The notes: a model not told the origin generated them from the sequence alone. A DNA stretch of 64,000 nucleotides from Aquibium carbonis (GCF_003970795.1 NZ_RWKW01000015.1:1-64000), one strand, 5' to 3'; shown: positions 33,149-42,253, counted from the first letter of the stretch. Numbers and translations are program-made.

Positions 33149-34690
33149 ATGACCATCCTGCGGCGGGTGACCAATCCTTTCCTGCTGTTCTGCACGACGG
33201 TCGGCGTGATCTCGTCGATCGCGCTCTTCGACAGGTTCAGCGTCGTCGTGTCCTGGCTGGACATCGCGTGCTTCGGCGCCGTGCTCCTCGCCTTCCTGTT
33301 CGTGCTCGGCCATGTGTTCTCCCGGCTCGAGACGCGCGGCTCCGTGCGCGGACAGGCGCTGCTGGCCGGCGCGGTCGCTGTTTTCGTCGTCTGGAACTTT
33401 CACCTGATGGCGCTCGACCTCGACGCCGCTGCGCAGGGTCTCCTCGTGCTGGTCGCCGCCGTGCTGGCGCTGGCCACCGTCACCGGCGTGGCGCTGATGG
33501 CGCCTGCCCGGCCCGCCATCGCGACGACCCTGGCGGTGGGGTTCGGCCTCGTCGTCGGGGTGGTGCCCGTGTTCATGGCGGCGGGATCGGACGCCGGGGA
33601 CCAGCCCGTTCACGATGGATCGCCGGTCGCGGGGAGATTCGATCTCGACGACGACATCGCCCGGTTCATCCGGCCGGTGACCTTCACGTCGAGACCCAAC
33701 GTCTACCTGATCGGCGTTTCGGCCGCGACTTCGGAAGCGATCCTGCGCAAGCATCTCGGCATCGACCGCTCGCCGCTCAACGACGTTCTTCGCGCCAGCG
33801 GTTTCCGCATCTTTTCCAACAGCTTCACCGAAGCGCAGCCGACGCGGGAATCCTACGATCTGCTGCTGTCGATGCATCGCGGGCTGAAAGCCGCGATACC
33901 TAGAGACGAAAGGGGCGACACCGTTTCGGGGAACGTCCCGAGCGCGCTGTTTTCGCTGTTCAAGGCGAATGGCTATACGGTGAACACGCTCGTCGAATCG
34001 CCCAAGTTCGGGGTGGGCGGTCCGCATGTCGACCATTTCGAACTCGCCATCGCGCCGTCGATCTGCAACTTCCACTTCGTCGCGCGGGACGTGAAGCCCG
34101 TGATGTATCTCGGCGCGTGCAATCTGCGCAAATTTCTCAACCGCTTCACCAAGCTCCGCAACGCGGACAAGGCCGCGTTTTTCGCCGACAGCGTCCGCTG
34201 GATCGAAGAGCGCGACGAACCGCAGCTGATCTTCGTCCACACAAGGCCGCCGCACCACTATACGGGCCCGAAGTTCGACGACATCGACGTCGCGCAGCTT
34301 GCCGGTTTCCGCCGGCGATCGGAGGGTTTCCTTCGCGACGCCGCCGAAACCATCACGCGCATGTTCGCCGCAATCAGGAAGACCGACTCGGCTGCCATCA
34401 TCCTCGTCTTCGGCGACCAGGGGCTCAGTCTCTCGGACATGCCCCGGAGCGGCGAGCCGAGCATGTTTCACGTGCAGGACCGATACGCCGTGCTGGCCGC
34501 CCTGCATCCGGCCGATGCCTGCGCAGCCGACATGCCGGCAAGCGACCGTCACTTTGTCACGACGGCGCAACTGGTGCGCGGGATCGTCGCCTGCCTGGCC
34601 GGGGGCGAGGATCCCTACCTCGCGCCCTACGAACACGGGATCGATGTCGAGGGCGAAGTCGTCGACCCTTCCCCCTACGCCTATGAATAG
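33149..34690 (+). CDS. Membrane-anchored alkaline-phosphatase-superfamily protein (sulfatase/phosphotransferase-like)
   Basis: A 513-residue inner-membrane protein. About four or five N-terminal hydrophobic segments fill residues 1-150, followed by a periplasmic catalytic domain. VYLIGVSAATSEA is the first metal-binding region, TEAQPTRESYDLLLS carries the likely nucleophile Thr, and VFGDQGLS the late metal site. The plan is that of phosphoethanolamine or phosphoglycerol transferases (EptA/LtaS/OpgB), but the first motif lacks the usual ESxR spelling. It may transfer a polar head group to a surface glycan or remove sulfate. It follows the sulfotransferase gene by 129 bases. A good functional guess, not certain. 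Confidence 0.75.
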   Translation: MTILRRVTNPFLLFCTTVGVISSIALFDRFSVVVSWLDIACFGAVLLAFLFVLGHVFSRLETRGSVRGQALLAGAVAVFVVWNFHLMALDLDAAAQGLLVLVAAVLALATVTGVALMAPARPAIATTLAVGFGLVVGVVPVFMAAGSDAGDQPVHDGSPVAGRFDLDDDIARFIRPVTFTSRPNVYLIGVSAATSEAILRKHLGIDRSPLNDVLRASGFRIFSNSFTEAQPTRESYDLLLSMHRGLKAAIPRDERGDTVSGNVPSALFSLFKANGYTVNTLVESPKFGVGGPHVDHFELAIAPSICNFHFVARDVKPVMYLGACNLRKFLNRFTKLRNADKAAFFADSVRWIEERDEPQLIFVHTRPPHHYTGPKFDDIDVAQLAGFRRRSEGFLRDAAETITRMFAAIRKTDSAAIILVFGDQGLSLSDMPRSGEPSMFHVQDRYAVLAALHPADACAADMPASDRHFVTTAQLVRGIVACLAGGEDPYLAPYEHGIDVEGEVVDPSPYAYE

Positions 34691-34763
34691 GCCGGAGGCT
34701 GGGTCCCGCGCGGGGCAGGGCGTCCTTCCGGCGCAAGGCCCTCTCCTCGGCGGCGCCGGATGT

Positions 34764-36272
34764 TCAGGCGCCGCGGCGTCGCACTTTCTTGAGCGCGAGC
34801 CGCCAAAGCGGCGTCTGTGACAGGAGCATGGCGAGGAAGCCGAGCGTGAGCGCCAGCGAGATGGGGTGCGAAACGAAATTCCACAGGAAGGTGCCGACGT
34901 CGCCGCGCGCACCCATCATGGCCCGGCGGTAGTTTGAATCCATCATCGGGCCCAGGATGACGCCGAGGATCACCGGTCCGACCTGGAAGCCGTAGGTCTT
35001 CATGAAATAGCCGATCACGCCGAACAGCAGCATCCAGTAGATGTCGACGGGGTTGTTCTGGATGGCGTAGGTGCCGACCGCCGACAGGACGATGATGAGC
35101 GGAATCAGGATCGCGCGCGGGCATTCCACGATCTTCGTGAACACCTTGATGCCGGTGAGTCCGAAGATCAGCAGGCAGACATTGGCGAGCGTCAGGCTGC
35201 CGACGACGAACCAGAACAGGTGCGGCGTTTCGGTCAGAAGCAGCGGCCCGGGCTTGAGCCCGTGAATGAACAGCGCGCCGATGATCACGGCCGTCACCGC
35301 GTCTCCGGGAATGCCCAGCGTCAGCATCGGGATGAAGGCGCCGCCCACGGCGGCGTTGTTGGCGGCCTCCGGGGCGACGAGGCCCTCCTTGGCGCCCTCG
35401 CCGAACGGAACCTCGGGATCCTTGGTCGAGCGCTTGGCATGGTCGTAGGCGAGCAGCGCGGCAATGTCGCCGCCGGTGCCGGGCAAGGCGCCGATGACGG
35501 TGCCGATGCCCGACGCCCGCATGGCCAGCCAGAAATGCTTCTTCACGTCGGCCATGCGCGGGATGATGCGGTCGATCTTCTGCCTGACGGCTGGCAGGTC
35601 GAGGTTGTGCAGTTGCACCAGCGCCTCGGACACACCGAAGAAGCCGATCATCGCCGCGACATAGGGGATGCCGCCCATCAGCGTGATCGTGTCGAAGGTG
35701 AAGCGCCCCTCCGCCGTCATCGGGTCGAGGCCGACCATGCCGATGAGCACGCCGAGCGCGCCGGCGAAGACGCCCTTGGCGAAGCTCTCGCCCGACAGCG
35801 TGCCGACGAGCAGGATGCCGATCAGCCCGAGCAGCAGATAGTCGCGCGACTGGAACATGATCGCGAAATCGGAGATGACGGGCGCAAACATCGCCAGCGC
35901 CAGAATGCCGACGAAGCCGCCGATCACCGACATGACGGTGGTGAGGCCGATCGCCTCGCCCGCCTCGCCGCGCCTGGCCAGCGGATAGCCCTCGATGGCG
36001 GTGGCGATGGCGCTTGGCGCACCGGGAATGTTGAGCAGGATCGCGGTGCGCGAACCGCCATAGACGCCGCCCATGAAGACGCCCGCGATCAGCGCCAGCG
36101 CGTCGTTGACGGGCCATTTGAAGGTGAACGAGATCAGGATCGAGGTCGCCATCGTCACCGAGAGGCCGGGGATGGCGCCGACATAGATGCCGGCCAGGGT
36201 TCCGGCCGCCGTCAGGAACAGGAGCCAGGGATCGAGCCAGACGATCGCGAAGTGGCCGAGCGCCTCGACCAT
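34764..36272 (-). CDS. tctA: Tripartite tricarboxylate transporter, large permease TctA
   Basis: The large membrane subunit (502 residues, about 11-12 helices) of a TTT transporter. Family hallmarks are GTLAGIYVGAIPGLSVTMATSIL near the N-terminus, VYGGSRTAILLNIPGAPSAIATAIEGYPLARRG and the second half repeat ALPGTGGDIAALLAYDHAKR. These systems import carboxylates with a proton or sodium gradient and need a soluble binding protein. The start is one base after the tctB stop. With tctB and tctC it forms a complete set in the order C-B-A on the minus strand. Confidence 0.95.
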   Translation of the reverse strand: MVEALGHFAIVWLDPWLLFLTAAGTLAGIYVGAIPGLSVTMATSILISFTFKWPVNDALALIAGVFMGGVYGGSRTAILLNIPGAPSAIATAIEGYPLARRGEAGEAIGLTTVMSVIGGFVGILALAMFAPVISDFAIMFQSRDYLLLGLIGILLVGTLSGESFAKGVFAGALGVLIGMVGLDPMTAEGRFTFDTITLMGGIPYVAAMIGFFGVSEALVQLHNLDLPAVRQKIDRIIPRMADVKKHFWLAMRASGIGTVIGALPGTGGDIAALLAYDHAKRSTKDPEVPFGEGAKEGLVAPEAANNAAVGGAFIPMLTLGIPGDAVTAVIIGALFIHGLKPGPLLLTETPHLFWFVVGSLTLANVCLLIFGLTGIKVFTKIVECPRAILIPLIIVLSAVGTYAIQNNPVDIYWMLLFGVIGYFMKTYGFQVGPVILGVILGPMMDSNYRRAMMGARGDVGTFLWNFVSHPISLALTLGFLAMLLSQTPLWRLALKKVRRRGA

Positions 36273-36273
36273 G

Positions 36274-36765
36274 TCAGAACAGCCTTCCGACGAGGGAGCC
36301 CTGCGGCAGCACGACCTGGAAAACGATCCGGAAGACGACGTAGATCGCCGCCAGAGCGACGGCGGAGAGGACGAGCGTCACCAGCACGTTGCGGCGCCAG
36401 AGATACTGGAAGGCGGCGAACAGGAACAGCGCGGAGGCCACGACGAAGCCGAGCAGCGGCAGCGCCGCGAGATAGGCGAGCATCAGGACGAGCAAAACGC
36501 AGTGGCGCAGCGGCAGGAAGGCGCGCACGAAGCGCCCTGCCGCGTTGCCATCGCCGGGCTCGGCCGGGCGGCGGAGGGTGCCGGCGAGGATGAACAGGCC
36601 CGAGACCACCATCGCTCCCGTCGCCAGCATCGGAAAAACGCCCGGCGTCGACAGGCCGGTGAAACCGGAAATGCCATACGCATGCCAGAACGCCACGAGA
36701 CCGAACACGACGCACAGCACGGCGAATGCGGTCTCGCCTGGCCTTCGAGCAGGTTTCGACGACAT
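36274..36765 (-). CDS. tctB: Tripartite tricarboxylate transporter, small permease TctB
   Basis: A 163-residue protein with four predicted membrane helices (starting FAVLCVVFGLVAFWHAY) separated by a charged loop (RRPAEPGDGNAAGRF). It matches the small TctB subunit in size and position. The ATG at 36765 has GGAG nine bases upstream. It precedes tctA with a one-base gap and follows tctC by 60 bases. Confidence 0.9.
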   Translation of the reverse strand: MSSKPARRPGETAFAVLCVVFGLVAFWHAYGISGFTGLSTPGVFPMLATGAMVVSGLFILAGTLRRPAEPGDGNAAGRFVRAFLPLRHCVLLVLMLAYLAALPLLGFVVASALFLFAAFQYLWRRNVLVTLVLSAVALAAIYVVFRIVFQVVLPQGSLVGRLF

Positions 36766-36825
36766 CAATCCATCTCCCGTCTGGGACCGCCGGTCCGGGC
36801 GCGAGGCCCGGACCGGCCGCGCGGC

Positions 36826-37821
36826 TCAGGGCCGCGAAATGCCCAGTTCCTCGGGGCTCACCTTGGCGGCGCCGGTGTCCTGAAGTGCCCAGGCGGTTAC
36901 CTGCTGCCACTTCTTCAGGAAGTCGGCGGCCTCGTCGCCGGAGATGTTCATGACGATGTTGCCGCGATTGGCCATCAGCGTGGTGAACTCCTCGCTGGTG
37001 GCCGCCGTCTTGAACGCCTCGACGAGCCTGGCCGTCACGTCGTCGGGCGTGTCGGCCTTGACGAAGACGCCGTAGAACGGCCCCCAGGGCAGAAACTTTT
37101 CCATGTCCGGCAGCGCCGTGGTGATGGCCGGGGCCTCCGGCAAGGTATCGACGGGCTCGGCGTTGACCACCGCCAGCGCGCGCATCTTGCCGGCCTTGAT
37201 GTTTTCGGCCGCAGCCGAGATGCCCGTCGGCATGAAGTCCACCTCGCCGCCGAGCATGGCGGTAAGGCCGGGCCCTTCACCGTCGAAGGGGATCGCCGTG
37301 ACGTCGAAATCGGCGACGTTCTTGATCAGGGCGCTGATGGTGCTGGGCAGGCCGCCGGGGCCGGTGGAGCCCATCTTCACCTGGCCGGGATTGGCTTCGA
37401 TGTCAGCCAGCAATTCTTCCATCGAGGTGTACTTGGAGTCTGCCGGGACGACGACCACGGCCACGCCGCGGCCCAGGATGTTGACCGGGTAGAACGAGCC
37501 GTAATCCAGCTTGGAGACGCCCATGATCGGGTGCAGCTGCGGGTTTTCCGCGCCGTAGAGGAACGTATAGCCGTCGGATGGCGCGGCGTTCACATAGGCG
37601 GTCGAGATGGCGCCGGCGCCACCGGCCTTGTTGAGCACCACGATGGACTTGCCCAGTTCCTTCTCGGCGGCCGGGTTGACAGCGCGCGCGACCACGTCGG
37701 TCGCGCCGCCGGCGCCCCACATCACCACGCCGAGCAGTTCGCGCTCGGGAAACTGCTGGGCGGCCGACACCGCCGTCATCATCACGAGGGCGGATGCCGC
37801 CCCGATCATCTTGCGAAACAT
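36826..37821 (-). CDS. tctC: Tripartite tricarboxylate transporter substrate-binding protein TctC
   Basis: The periplasmic solute receptor of the adjacent TctAB permease. The start at 37821, preceded by a strong GGGAGGAA, gives a signal peptide (FRKMIGAASALVMMTAVSAAQQ). The Bug-family layout is visible: GGATDVVARAV, then IVVLNKAGGAGAIS, GSTGPGGLPSTISAL, and VDFMPTGISAAAENIKAGKMRALAVV. The ligand is probably a di/tricarboxylate or aromatic-type acid; the nearby remnant of a dehydroshikimate-dehydratase-like gene makes a quinate/shikimate-like compound conceivable. Confidence 0.94.
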   Translation of the reverse strand: MFRKMIGAASALVMMTAVSAAQQFPERELLGVVMWGAGGATDVVARAVNPAAEKELGKSIVVLNKAGGAGAISTAYVNAAPSDGYTFLYGAENPQLHPIMGVSKLDYGSFYPVNILGRGVAVVVVPADSKYTSMEELLADIEANPGQVKMGSTGPGGLPSTISALIKNVADFDVTAIPFDGEGPGLTAMLGGEVDFMPTGISAAAENIKAGKMRALAVVNAEPVDTLPEAPAITTALPDMEKFLPWGPFYGVFVKADTPDDVTARLVEAFKTAATSEEFTTLMANRGNIVMNISGDEAADFLKKWQQVTAWALQDTGAAKVSPEELGISRP

Positions 37822-37998
37822 GAAATTCCTCCCTTTGCGGCGATCTGCGCCGCCAATTCGACCAGACACGGATCGAAGGGGACGCTGGGCCGTCAACAAC
37901 GAGGCGCAGGCGCCGGTCCCTCCAAACCGACAAGGCAGAAATTGCAGGTTCCGCGCCATAACGCAAATACCAACCATGCGGTGAGAGTTGACCGAATG

Positions 37999-38205
37999 TT
38001 AGGTTCGCCCCGCGGTCTCCACCATGATCCGGCGCAGCGAGGCGACCGGGCTCTCGTGTTCGCGGCCGACGGCCGCTGGCGACCCGTCGAAGGCGAGGAA
38101 ATCGTTCTCGAAGATCTCAGCGCCGTCGAATCCCGCCGCCGCGATGGCCGCGAGCTTCCCGCGCCGATCGCCGCTGATCGAAACGGTGGCAATGGAGGTC
38201 TTCAT
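37999..38205 (-). pseudogene. Collapsed 3-dehydroshikimate dehydratase-like gene (N-terminal remnant)
   Basis: A 68-codon remnant with a strong ribosome site (GGAGGCGA, about seven bases upstream). MKTSIATVSISGDRRGKLAAIAAAGFDGAEIFENDFLAFDGSPAAVGR matches the first ~47 residues of sugar-phosphate isomerase/epimerase-type 3-dehydroshikimate dehydratases that are normally over 600 residues. The following ~20 residues (ending RRIMVETAGRT) may be the original C-terminus, implying a large in-frame internal deletion. It lies between tctC and a short-chain dehydrogenase, the usual context of the intact gene in quinate-type catabolic loci. Confidence 0.7.
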
Positions 38206-38263
38206 CCGGTCGCCTCCGCTGACATCTGGCCCATCCAAGCCATTGTCGGGAGCCGCCGTCGCG

Positions 38264-39049
38264 TCAGTATCTGCGGCTCTGGATGCCGCCGTCGACATTG
38301 ATCACCTGGCCGACGGTGTAGGGAAGCAGCCCGAGCGCCACCGTTTCGATGCAGCGCGCCACGTCGTCGACTTGGCCCAGGCGCGGTATTGCGGTGAGGT
38401 TCTCGTTGACGGCGCGCCGGCGGTAGGCCTCGATGCGCGGCGCGGTCAGTTCGGTGGAGATGACGCCGGGCCTGATCTCGAACACGGCGACGCCATGCGG
38501 CGCCAGCCGGGCGGCGAACAATTGCGTGGCCATCGAGGCCGTCGCCTTCGAGACACAGTATTCCGACCGGTCGATCGACAGGGCCGAGGCGTTGGACGAG
38601 GTAACGATCGCCATGAAGCGATGGGCGCCGGTGTCGGCGGTGGCGATGAAATGGCGCGCGAACCGCTGCATCATGAAGAAGGCGGCGCGGCCGTTGACGT
38701 TCGCGCAACGGTCGTAGTCGTCGGCGGAGACATCGAGTATGTCCTGCACCGCGCGAACGCCGACACCGGCGACATGGGCCAGCCCGTCGACGCGTCCGAA
38801 GCGCTCGACGGTCGAGGCGATGAGCCGGTCGCCGGACGCCGGGTCCGCGATATCGGCGGTGATCGCCAGCACGTCATGGCCGTCGCCACGCAGTTGCGCC
38901 GCCGACCGTTCCAGCCGCTCGGCGTCGAGGTCGACCAAGGCAACCGAGAACCCCGCCGATGCCAGGCGCTTGGCGGTCGCGAAGCCGATGCCACGGGCCG
39001 CTCCCGTCACCACCACGCAGGGCCTGCCCGCCAGTTTCGTCTCACTCAT
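38264..39049 (-). CDS. Short-chain dehydrogenase/reductase
   Basis: A 261-residue SDR oxidoreductase. Cofactor motif TGAARGIG, the NAG-equivalent HVAGVGV, catalytic Ser in IVTSSNASALS, Tyr and Lys in SEYCVSKA, and the C-terminal VDGGIQSRRY. The ATG at 39049 has GGTG about seven bases upstream and gives the normal SDR N-terminus. It sits 58 bases upstream of the dehydratase remnant and ahead of the tct genes on the same strand; a role in oxidising the transported hydroxy acid is plausible but unproven. Confidence 0.9.
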   Translation of the reverse strand: MSETKLAGRPCVVVTGAARGIGFATAKRLASAGFSVALVDLDAERLERSAAQLRGDGHDVLAITADIADPASGDRLIASTVERFGRVDGLAHVAGVGVRAVQDILDVSADDYDRCANVNGRAAFFMMQRFARHFIATADTGAHRFMAIVTSSNASALSIDRSEYCVSKATASMATQLFAARLAPHGVAVFEIRPGVISTELTAPRIEAYRRRAVNENLTAIPRLGQVDDVARCIETVALGLLPYTVGQVINVDGGIQSRRY

Positions 39050-39258
39050 CAGCACACCTTCGACACGTTTTTCGCACGGGACGGAGCTCTCCATCGTGCC
39101 TGGGAACGACATTCCTCCCGCGCTGTATTGGAAGACAACCGGCGAGTTCGCAATCGGCGATCGATGCCCGGACGGTTCCGCTCGCGTTCAATGGGACACG
39201 GCGGCGAAGTCCGGTCAATGCGTCTCGCGGCGCACGCGGACGATCAGGGTTCCCGCCC

Positions 39259-39289
39259 TTGACCTTCCAGCGACTGGAAGCACTACATG
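39259..39289 (+). promoter_or_regulatory. CueR-type promoter of the copper ATPase
   Basis: TTGACC (39259-39264) and TACATG (39284-39289) are separated by 19 bases, the over-long spacing typical of MerR-family promoters. The spacer contains the perfect dyad CTTCCAG-CGA-CTGGAAG (39264-39280). This matches the CueR operator style, and cueR itself lies just downstream of the ATPase. Copper-activated transcription of the ATPase is expected. Confidence 0.82.
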
Positions 39290-39312
39290 GGAAGCACAGG
39301 ATCGGAGACGAC

Positions 39313-41805
39313 ATGGCGCATTCCCACGACCACTCCAGCGGCTGCTGCTCGGCCCACGGCGCCGGACTGGCGCCCGCGCTCCTGCGCGATCCCGTCTGCG
39401 GCATGACGGTCGACCCGGCGAAGAACAAGCCGACCGTCGACGTCGACGGCCACATTCATCATTTCTGCTGCGAAGGCTGCCGGACCAAGTTCCTGGCCGA
39501 TCCCGAAGCCTACAGGACCGCGATCGACCCCGTCTGCGGCATGAGCGTGACGCGCGCCGACGCGCCACATTTCACCCGGCACGAGGCCGGCAAGTTCTGG
39601 TTCTGCTCGGCCCGCTGCAAGGAGCGGTTCGAAGCCGACCCGCAAAGATACCTCGACGGCGCCCCCCCGCCCGAGCCGATGCCAGCCGGCACGAAGTACA
39701 CCTGCCCGATGGACCCGGAGATCATCCGCGACGAACCCGGCACCTGCCCGAAATGCGGCATGGCGCTGGAGCCGATGGGCGTGCCGACCGGCGAGGAAGG
39801 ACCCAATCCGGAACTGGTCGACTTCACCCGGCGGTTCCGGATCAGCGCCGCCTTCGCGCTGCCCATCTTCATCATCGCCATGGGGCCGATGGTCGGCCTG
39901 CCGGTGCGCGACTGGATCGGCGAGCCCGCGGCTACGTGGATCGAGATGCTGCTGGCCGCACCCGTGGTGCTGTGGGCGGCAATCCCCTTCTTCCATCGCG
40001 GGTGGATGTCGCTCGTCTATCGCAGCCCCAACATGTGGACGCTGATCGCCATCGGCGTCGGCACCGCCTTCCTCTACTCCGTCGCGGCTACCGTTGCGCC
40101 CGGCCTGTTTCCGGAGGCCTTCCGCGGCCATCACGGCACCGTGCCGGTCTATTTCGAGGCGGCTGCGGTCATCGTGGCGCTGGTCTTCCTCGGACAGGTG
40201 CTGGAACTGAAGGCGCGCGAGCGCACCGGTTCCGCGATCCGCGCGCTGCTCGACCTGGCGCCGAAGAACGCCCGGCGTATCGCCGACGACGGCTCGGAGT
40301 CGGACGTGCCGGTGGCCGAGGTGAGGACCGGCGACCGGGTGCGCATCCGGCCGGGCGAGGCCGTGCCGGTGGACGGGACCGTTCTTGAGGGCCGCTCGTC
40401 GGTCGACGAATCCATGATCACGGGCGAGGCGGTGCCGGTGGAGAAAACCGGGGGCGATTCTCTCACGGGCGGGACGCTGAACCGCAACGGCTCGCTGGTC
40501 ATGCGCGCCGAGCGGGTCGGGGCCGAAACGGTGCTGTCGCGCATCGTCGCCATGGTGGCGACGGCGCAGCGCTCGCGCGCGCCGATCCAGGGCATGGCCG
40601 ACCGTGTCGCGGCCTTTTTCGTGCCGACGGTGGTTGCGTCGGCCATCATCGCCTTCGTCGTCTGGTCGCTGGTCGGGCCGGAGCCGGCGATGGTGTTCGG
40701 CCTCGTCTCGGCGGTCTCGGTGCTGATCATCGCCTGCCCCTGCGCGCTGGGGCTCGCCACGCCGATGTCGATCATGACGGCCACCGGGCGCGGCGCGCAG
40801 GCCGGTGTCCTGATCCGCGACGCCGAGGCGCTGGAACGCTTCGCCGGCGTCGACACGCTGATCGTCGACAAGACCGGCACCCTGACGGAAGGTAAGCCTG
40901 TACTGACAGATGTCGTTACCGCCCCGGGCTTCGAGGAGGCGGAGCTGATTTCCCTCGCCGCCAGCCTGGAGCGCGGTTCCGAGCATCCGCTGGCCGAGTC
41001 GATCGTCGACGGCGCGCTCGCGCGTGGAGCGACGCTTGCCGAAACGATCGATTTCGAGGCCGTGACCGGCAAGGGCGTATCGGGCCTCGTCGGTCGCAGC
41101 CACGTCGTGCTCGGCAATGTCGCGATGATGGCCGGCATCGGTGTCGACGTCTCGGCGCTGGAACCGCGCGCCGAAGCGCTGGCAGGCGAGGGCAAGACGG
41201 CCATGTTCGTGGCCGTCGACGGCAAGGCGGCCGGCATCGTCGCCGTCGCCGACCCGATCAAGCCGACGACGGCGGAGGCGATCCGCGCGCTGCATGCGAG
41301 CGGGCTCACCATCATCATGGCCACCGGCGACAGCGAGCGGACCGCGCGCGCCGTTGCCGCGTCGCTCGGCATCGACGACGTGCGCGCCGGCCTGCTGCCG
41401 GAGGGCAAGCAGGCGCTGGTCGAGGAATTGCGGGCCAAAGGTGCGAAGGTCGCGATGGCCGGCGACGGCGTCAACGACGCGCCGGCACTGGCATCCGCCG
41501 ATGTCGGCATCGCCATGGGCACCGGCGCCGACGTCGCCATGGAGAGCGCCGGCATCACGCTGGTGAAGGGCGACCTCGTCGGCATCGTGCGGGCGCGCAA
41601 GCTTGCCCGGGCGACGATCCGCAACATTCGGCAAAACCTGTTCTTCGCCTTCGTCTACAATGCGCTCGGGGTGCCGGTGGCGGCGGGGGTGTTCTACCCT
41701 GTCTTCGGCATGCTGCTTTCCCCCATGCTGGCCGCCGCCGCGATGAGCCTGTCGTCGGTCTCGGTGATCGGCAACGCGCTGCGCCTGCGCTCGCTCAAGC
41801 TCTGA
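39313..41805 (+). CDS. copA: Copper-exporting P-type ATPase with two YHS domains
   Basis: An 830-residue P1B-type ATPase that pumps Cu(I) out of the cytoplasm. Instead of CxxC metal-binding domains the N-terminus has a His-rich leader, two YHS domains (DPVCGMTVDPAKNKPTVDV; DPVCGMSVTRADAPHF) and a heavy-metal-binding unit (YTCPMDPEI, CPKCGMAL). Core motifs follow: TGEAVPVEK, the transport motif CPC (475-477), the phosphorylated Asp519 in DKTGTLT, SEHPLAE and GDGVNDAPAL. A final helix has YNALGVPVAAG, typical of Cu(I) pumps. GGAG lies six bases before the ATG. It is followed by cueR 22 bases downstream. Confidence 0.96.
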   Translation: MAHSHDHSSGCCSAHGAGLAPALLRDPVCGMTVDPAKNKPTVDVDGHIHHFCCEGCRTKFLADPEAYRTAIDPVCGMSVTRADAPHFTRHEAGKFWFCSARCKERFEADPQRYLDGAPPPEPMPAGTKYTCPMDPEIIRDEPGTCPKCGMALEPMGVPTGEEGPNPELVDFTRRFRISAAFALPIFIIAMGPMVGLPVRDWIGEPAATWIEMLLAAPVVLWAAIPFFHRGWMSLVYRSPNMWTLIAIGVGTAFLYSVAATVAPGLFPEAFRGHHGTVPVYFEAAAVIVALVFLGQVLELKARERTGSAIRALLDLAPKNARRIADDGSESDVPVAEVRTGDRVRIRPGEAVPVDGTVLEGRSSVDESMITGEAVPVEKTGGDSLTGGTLNRNGSLVMRAERVGAETVLSRIVAMVATAQRSRAPIQGMADRVAAFFVPTVVASAIIAFVVWSLVGPEPAMVFGLVSAVSVLIIACPCALGLATPMSIMTATGRGAQAGVLIRDAEALERFAGVDTLIVDKTGTLTEGKPVLTDVVTAPGFEEAELISLAASLERGSEHPLAESIVDGALARGATLAETIDFEAVTGKGVSGLVGRSHVVLGNVAMMAGIGVDVSALEPRAEALAGEGKTAMFVAVDGKAAGIVAVADPIKPTTAEAIRALHASGLTIIMATGDSERTARAVAASLGIDDVRAGLLPEGKQALVEELRAKGAKVAMAGDGVNDAPALASADVGIAMGTGADVAMESAGITLVKGDLVGIVRARKLARATIRNIRQNLFFAFVYNALGVPVAAGVFYPVFGMLLSPMLAAAAMSLSSVSVIGNALRLRSLKL

Positions 41806-41827
41806 CCCGGAAGGGAGGACGACGGCC

Positions 41828-42253
41828 ATGAACATCGGAACCGCGGCGGAACGGTCCGGCCTGCCGGCCAAGACGATCCGCTACTACGAGGAGATCGGGC
41901 TCCTGAAGCCGGACCGTTCCGACAATGGCTACCGCGACTATTCCGCCGCCGACGTCCACAAGCTGCGCTTCCTGCAACGTTCGCGCAGCCTCGGTTTTTC
42001 GGTCGAGGAATGCCGGCAATTGCTGTCGCTCTACGACGACCAGGAGCGCGAGAGCGCCGACGTGAAGGCGATCGCGCAAGCCAAGCTCGCCGAGATCGAC
42101 CGCAAGCTGGCCGAGCTTGCCGGCCTGCGCGACATGCTGCGCCACCTCGTCGCCAACTGCCACGGCGACGACCGGCCCGATTGCCCGATCATCGACGGGC
42201 TGTCGGGGGAAGGCGATTTGCGCTCGGCCGCCGCCTGCCACGGCAAGGGGTAA
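41828..42253 (+). CDS. cueR: Copper-responsive MerR-family regulator CueR
   Basis: A 141-residue metal sensor. The N-terminal MerR domain (MNIGTAAERSGLPAKTIRYYEEIGLL) is complete, followed by the dimerisation helix. The metal-binding loop has Cys111 and Cys119 (NCHGDDRPDC), with the same eight-residue spacing as CueR, and no extra thiols of ZntR type. A Cys/His tail (ACHGKG) is common in rhizobial CueR-like proteins. It is co-oriented with the copper ATPase, which carries its operator. A truncated YdeI-family gene begins immediately after it. Confidence 0.93.
   Translation: MNIGTAAERSGLPAKTIRYYEEIGLLKPDRSDNGYRDYSAADVHKLRFLQRSRSLGFSVEECRQLLSLYDDQERESADVKAIAQAKLAEIDRKLAELAGLRDMLRHLVANCHGDDRPDCPIIDGLSGEGDLRSAAACHGKG

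Noticed and set aside
39283-41871. Long minus-strand frame (862 codons) opposite the copper ATPase
   Set aside because: Antisense shadow of copA; its His/Arg/Asp-rich content is typical of reverse-frame translation of high-GC genes.
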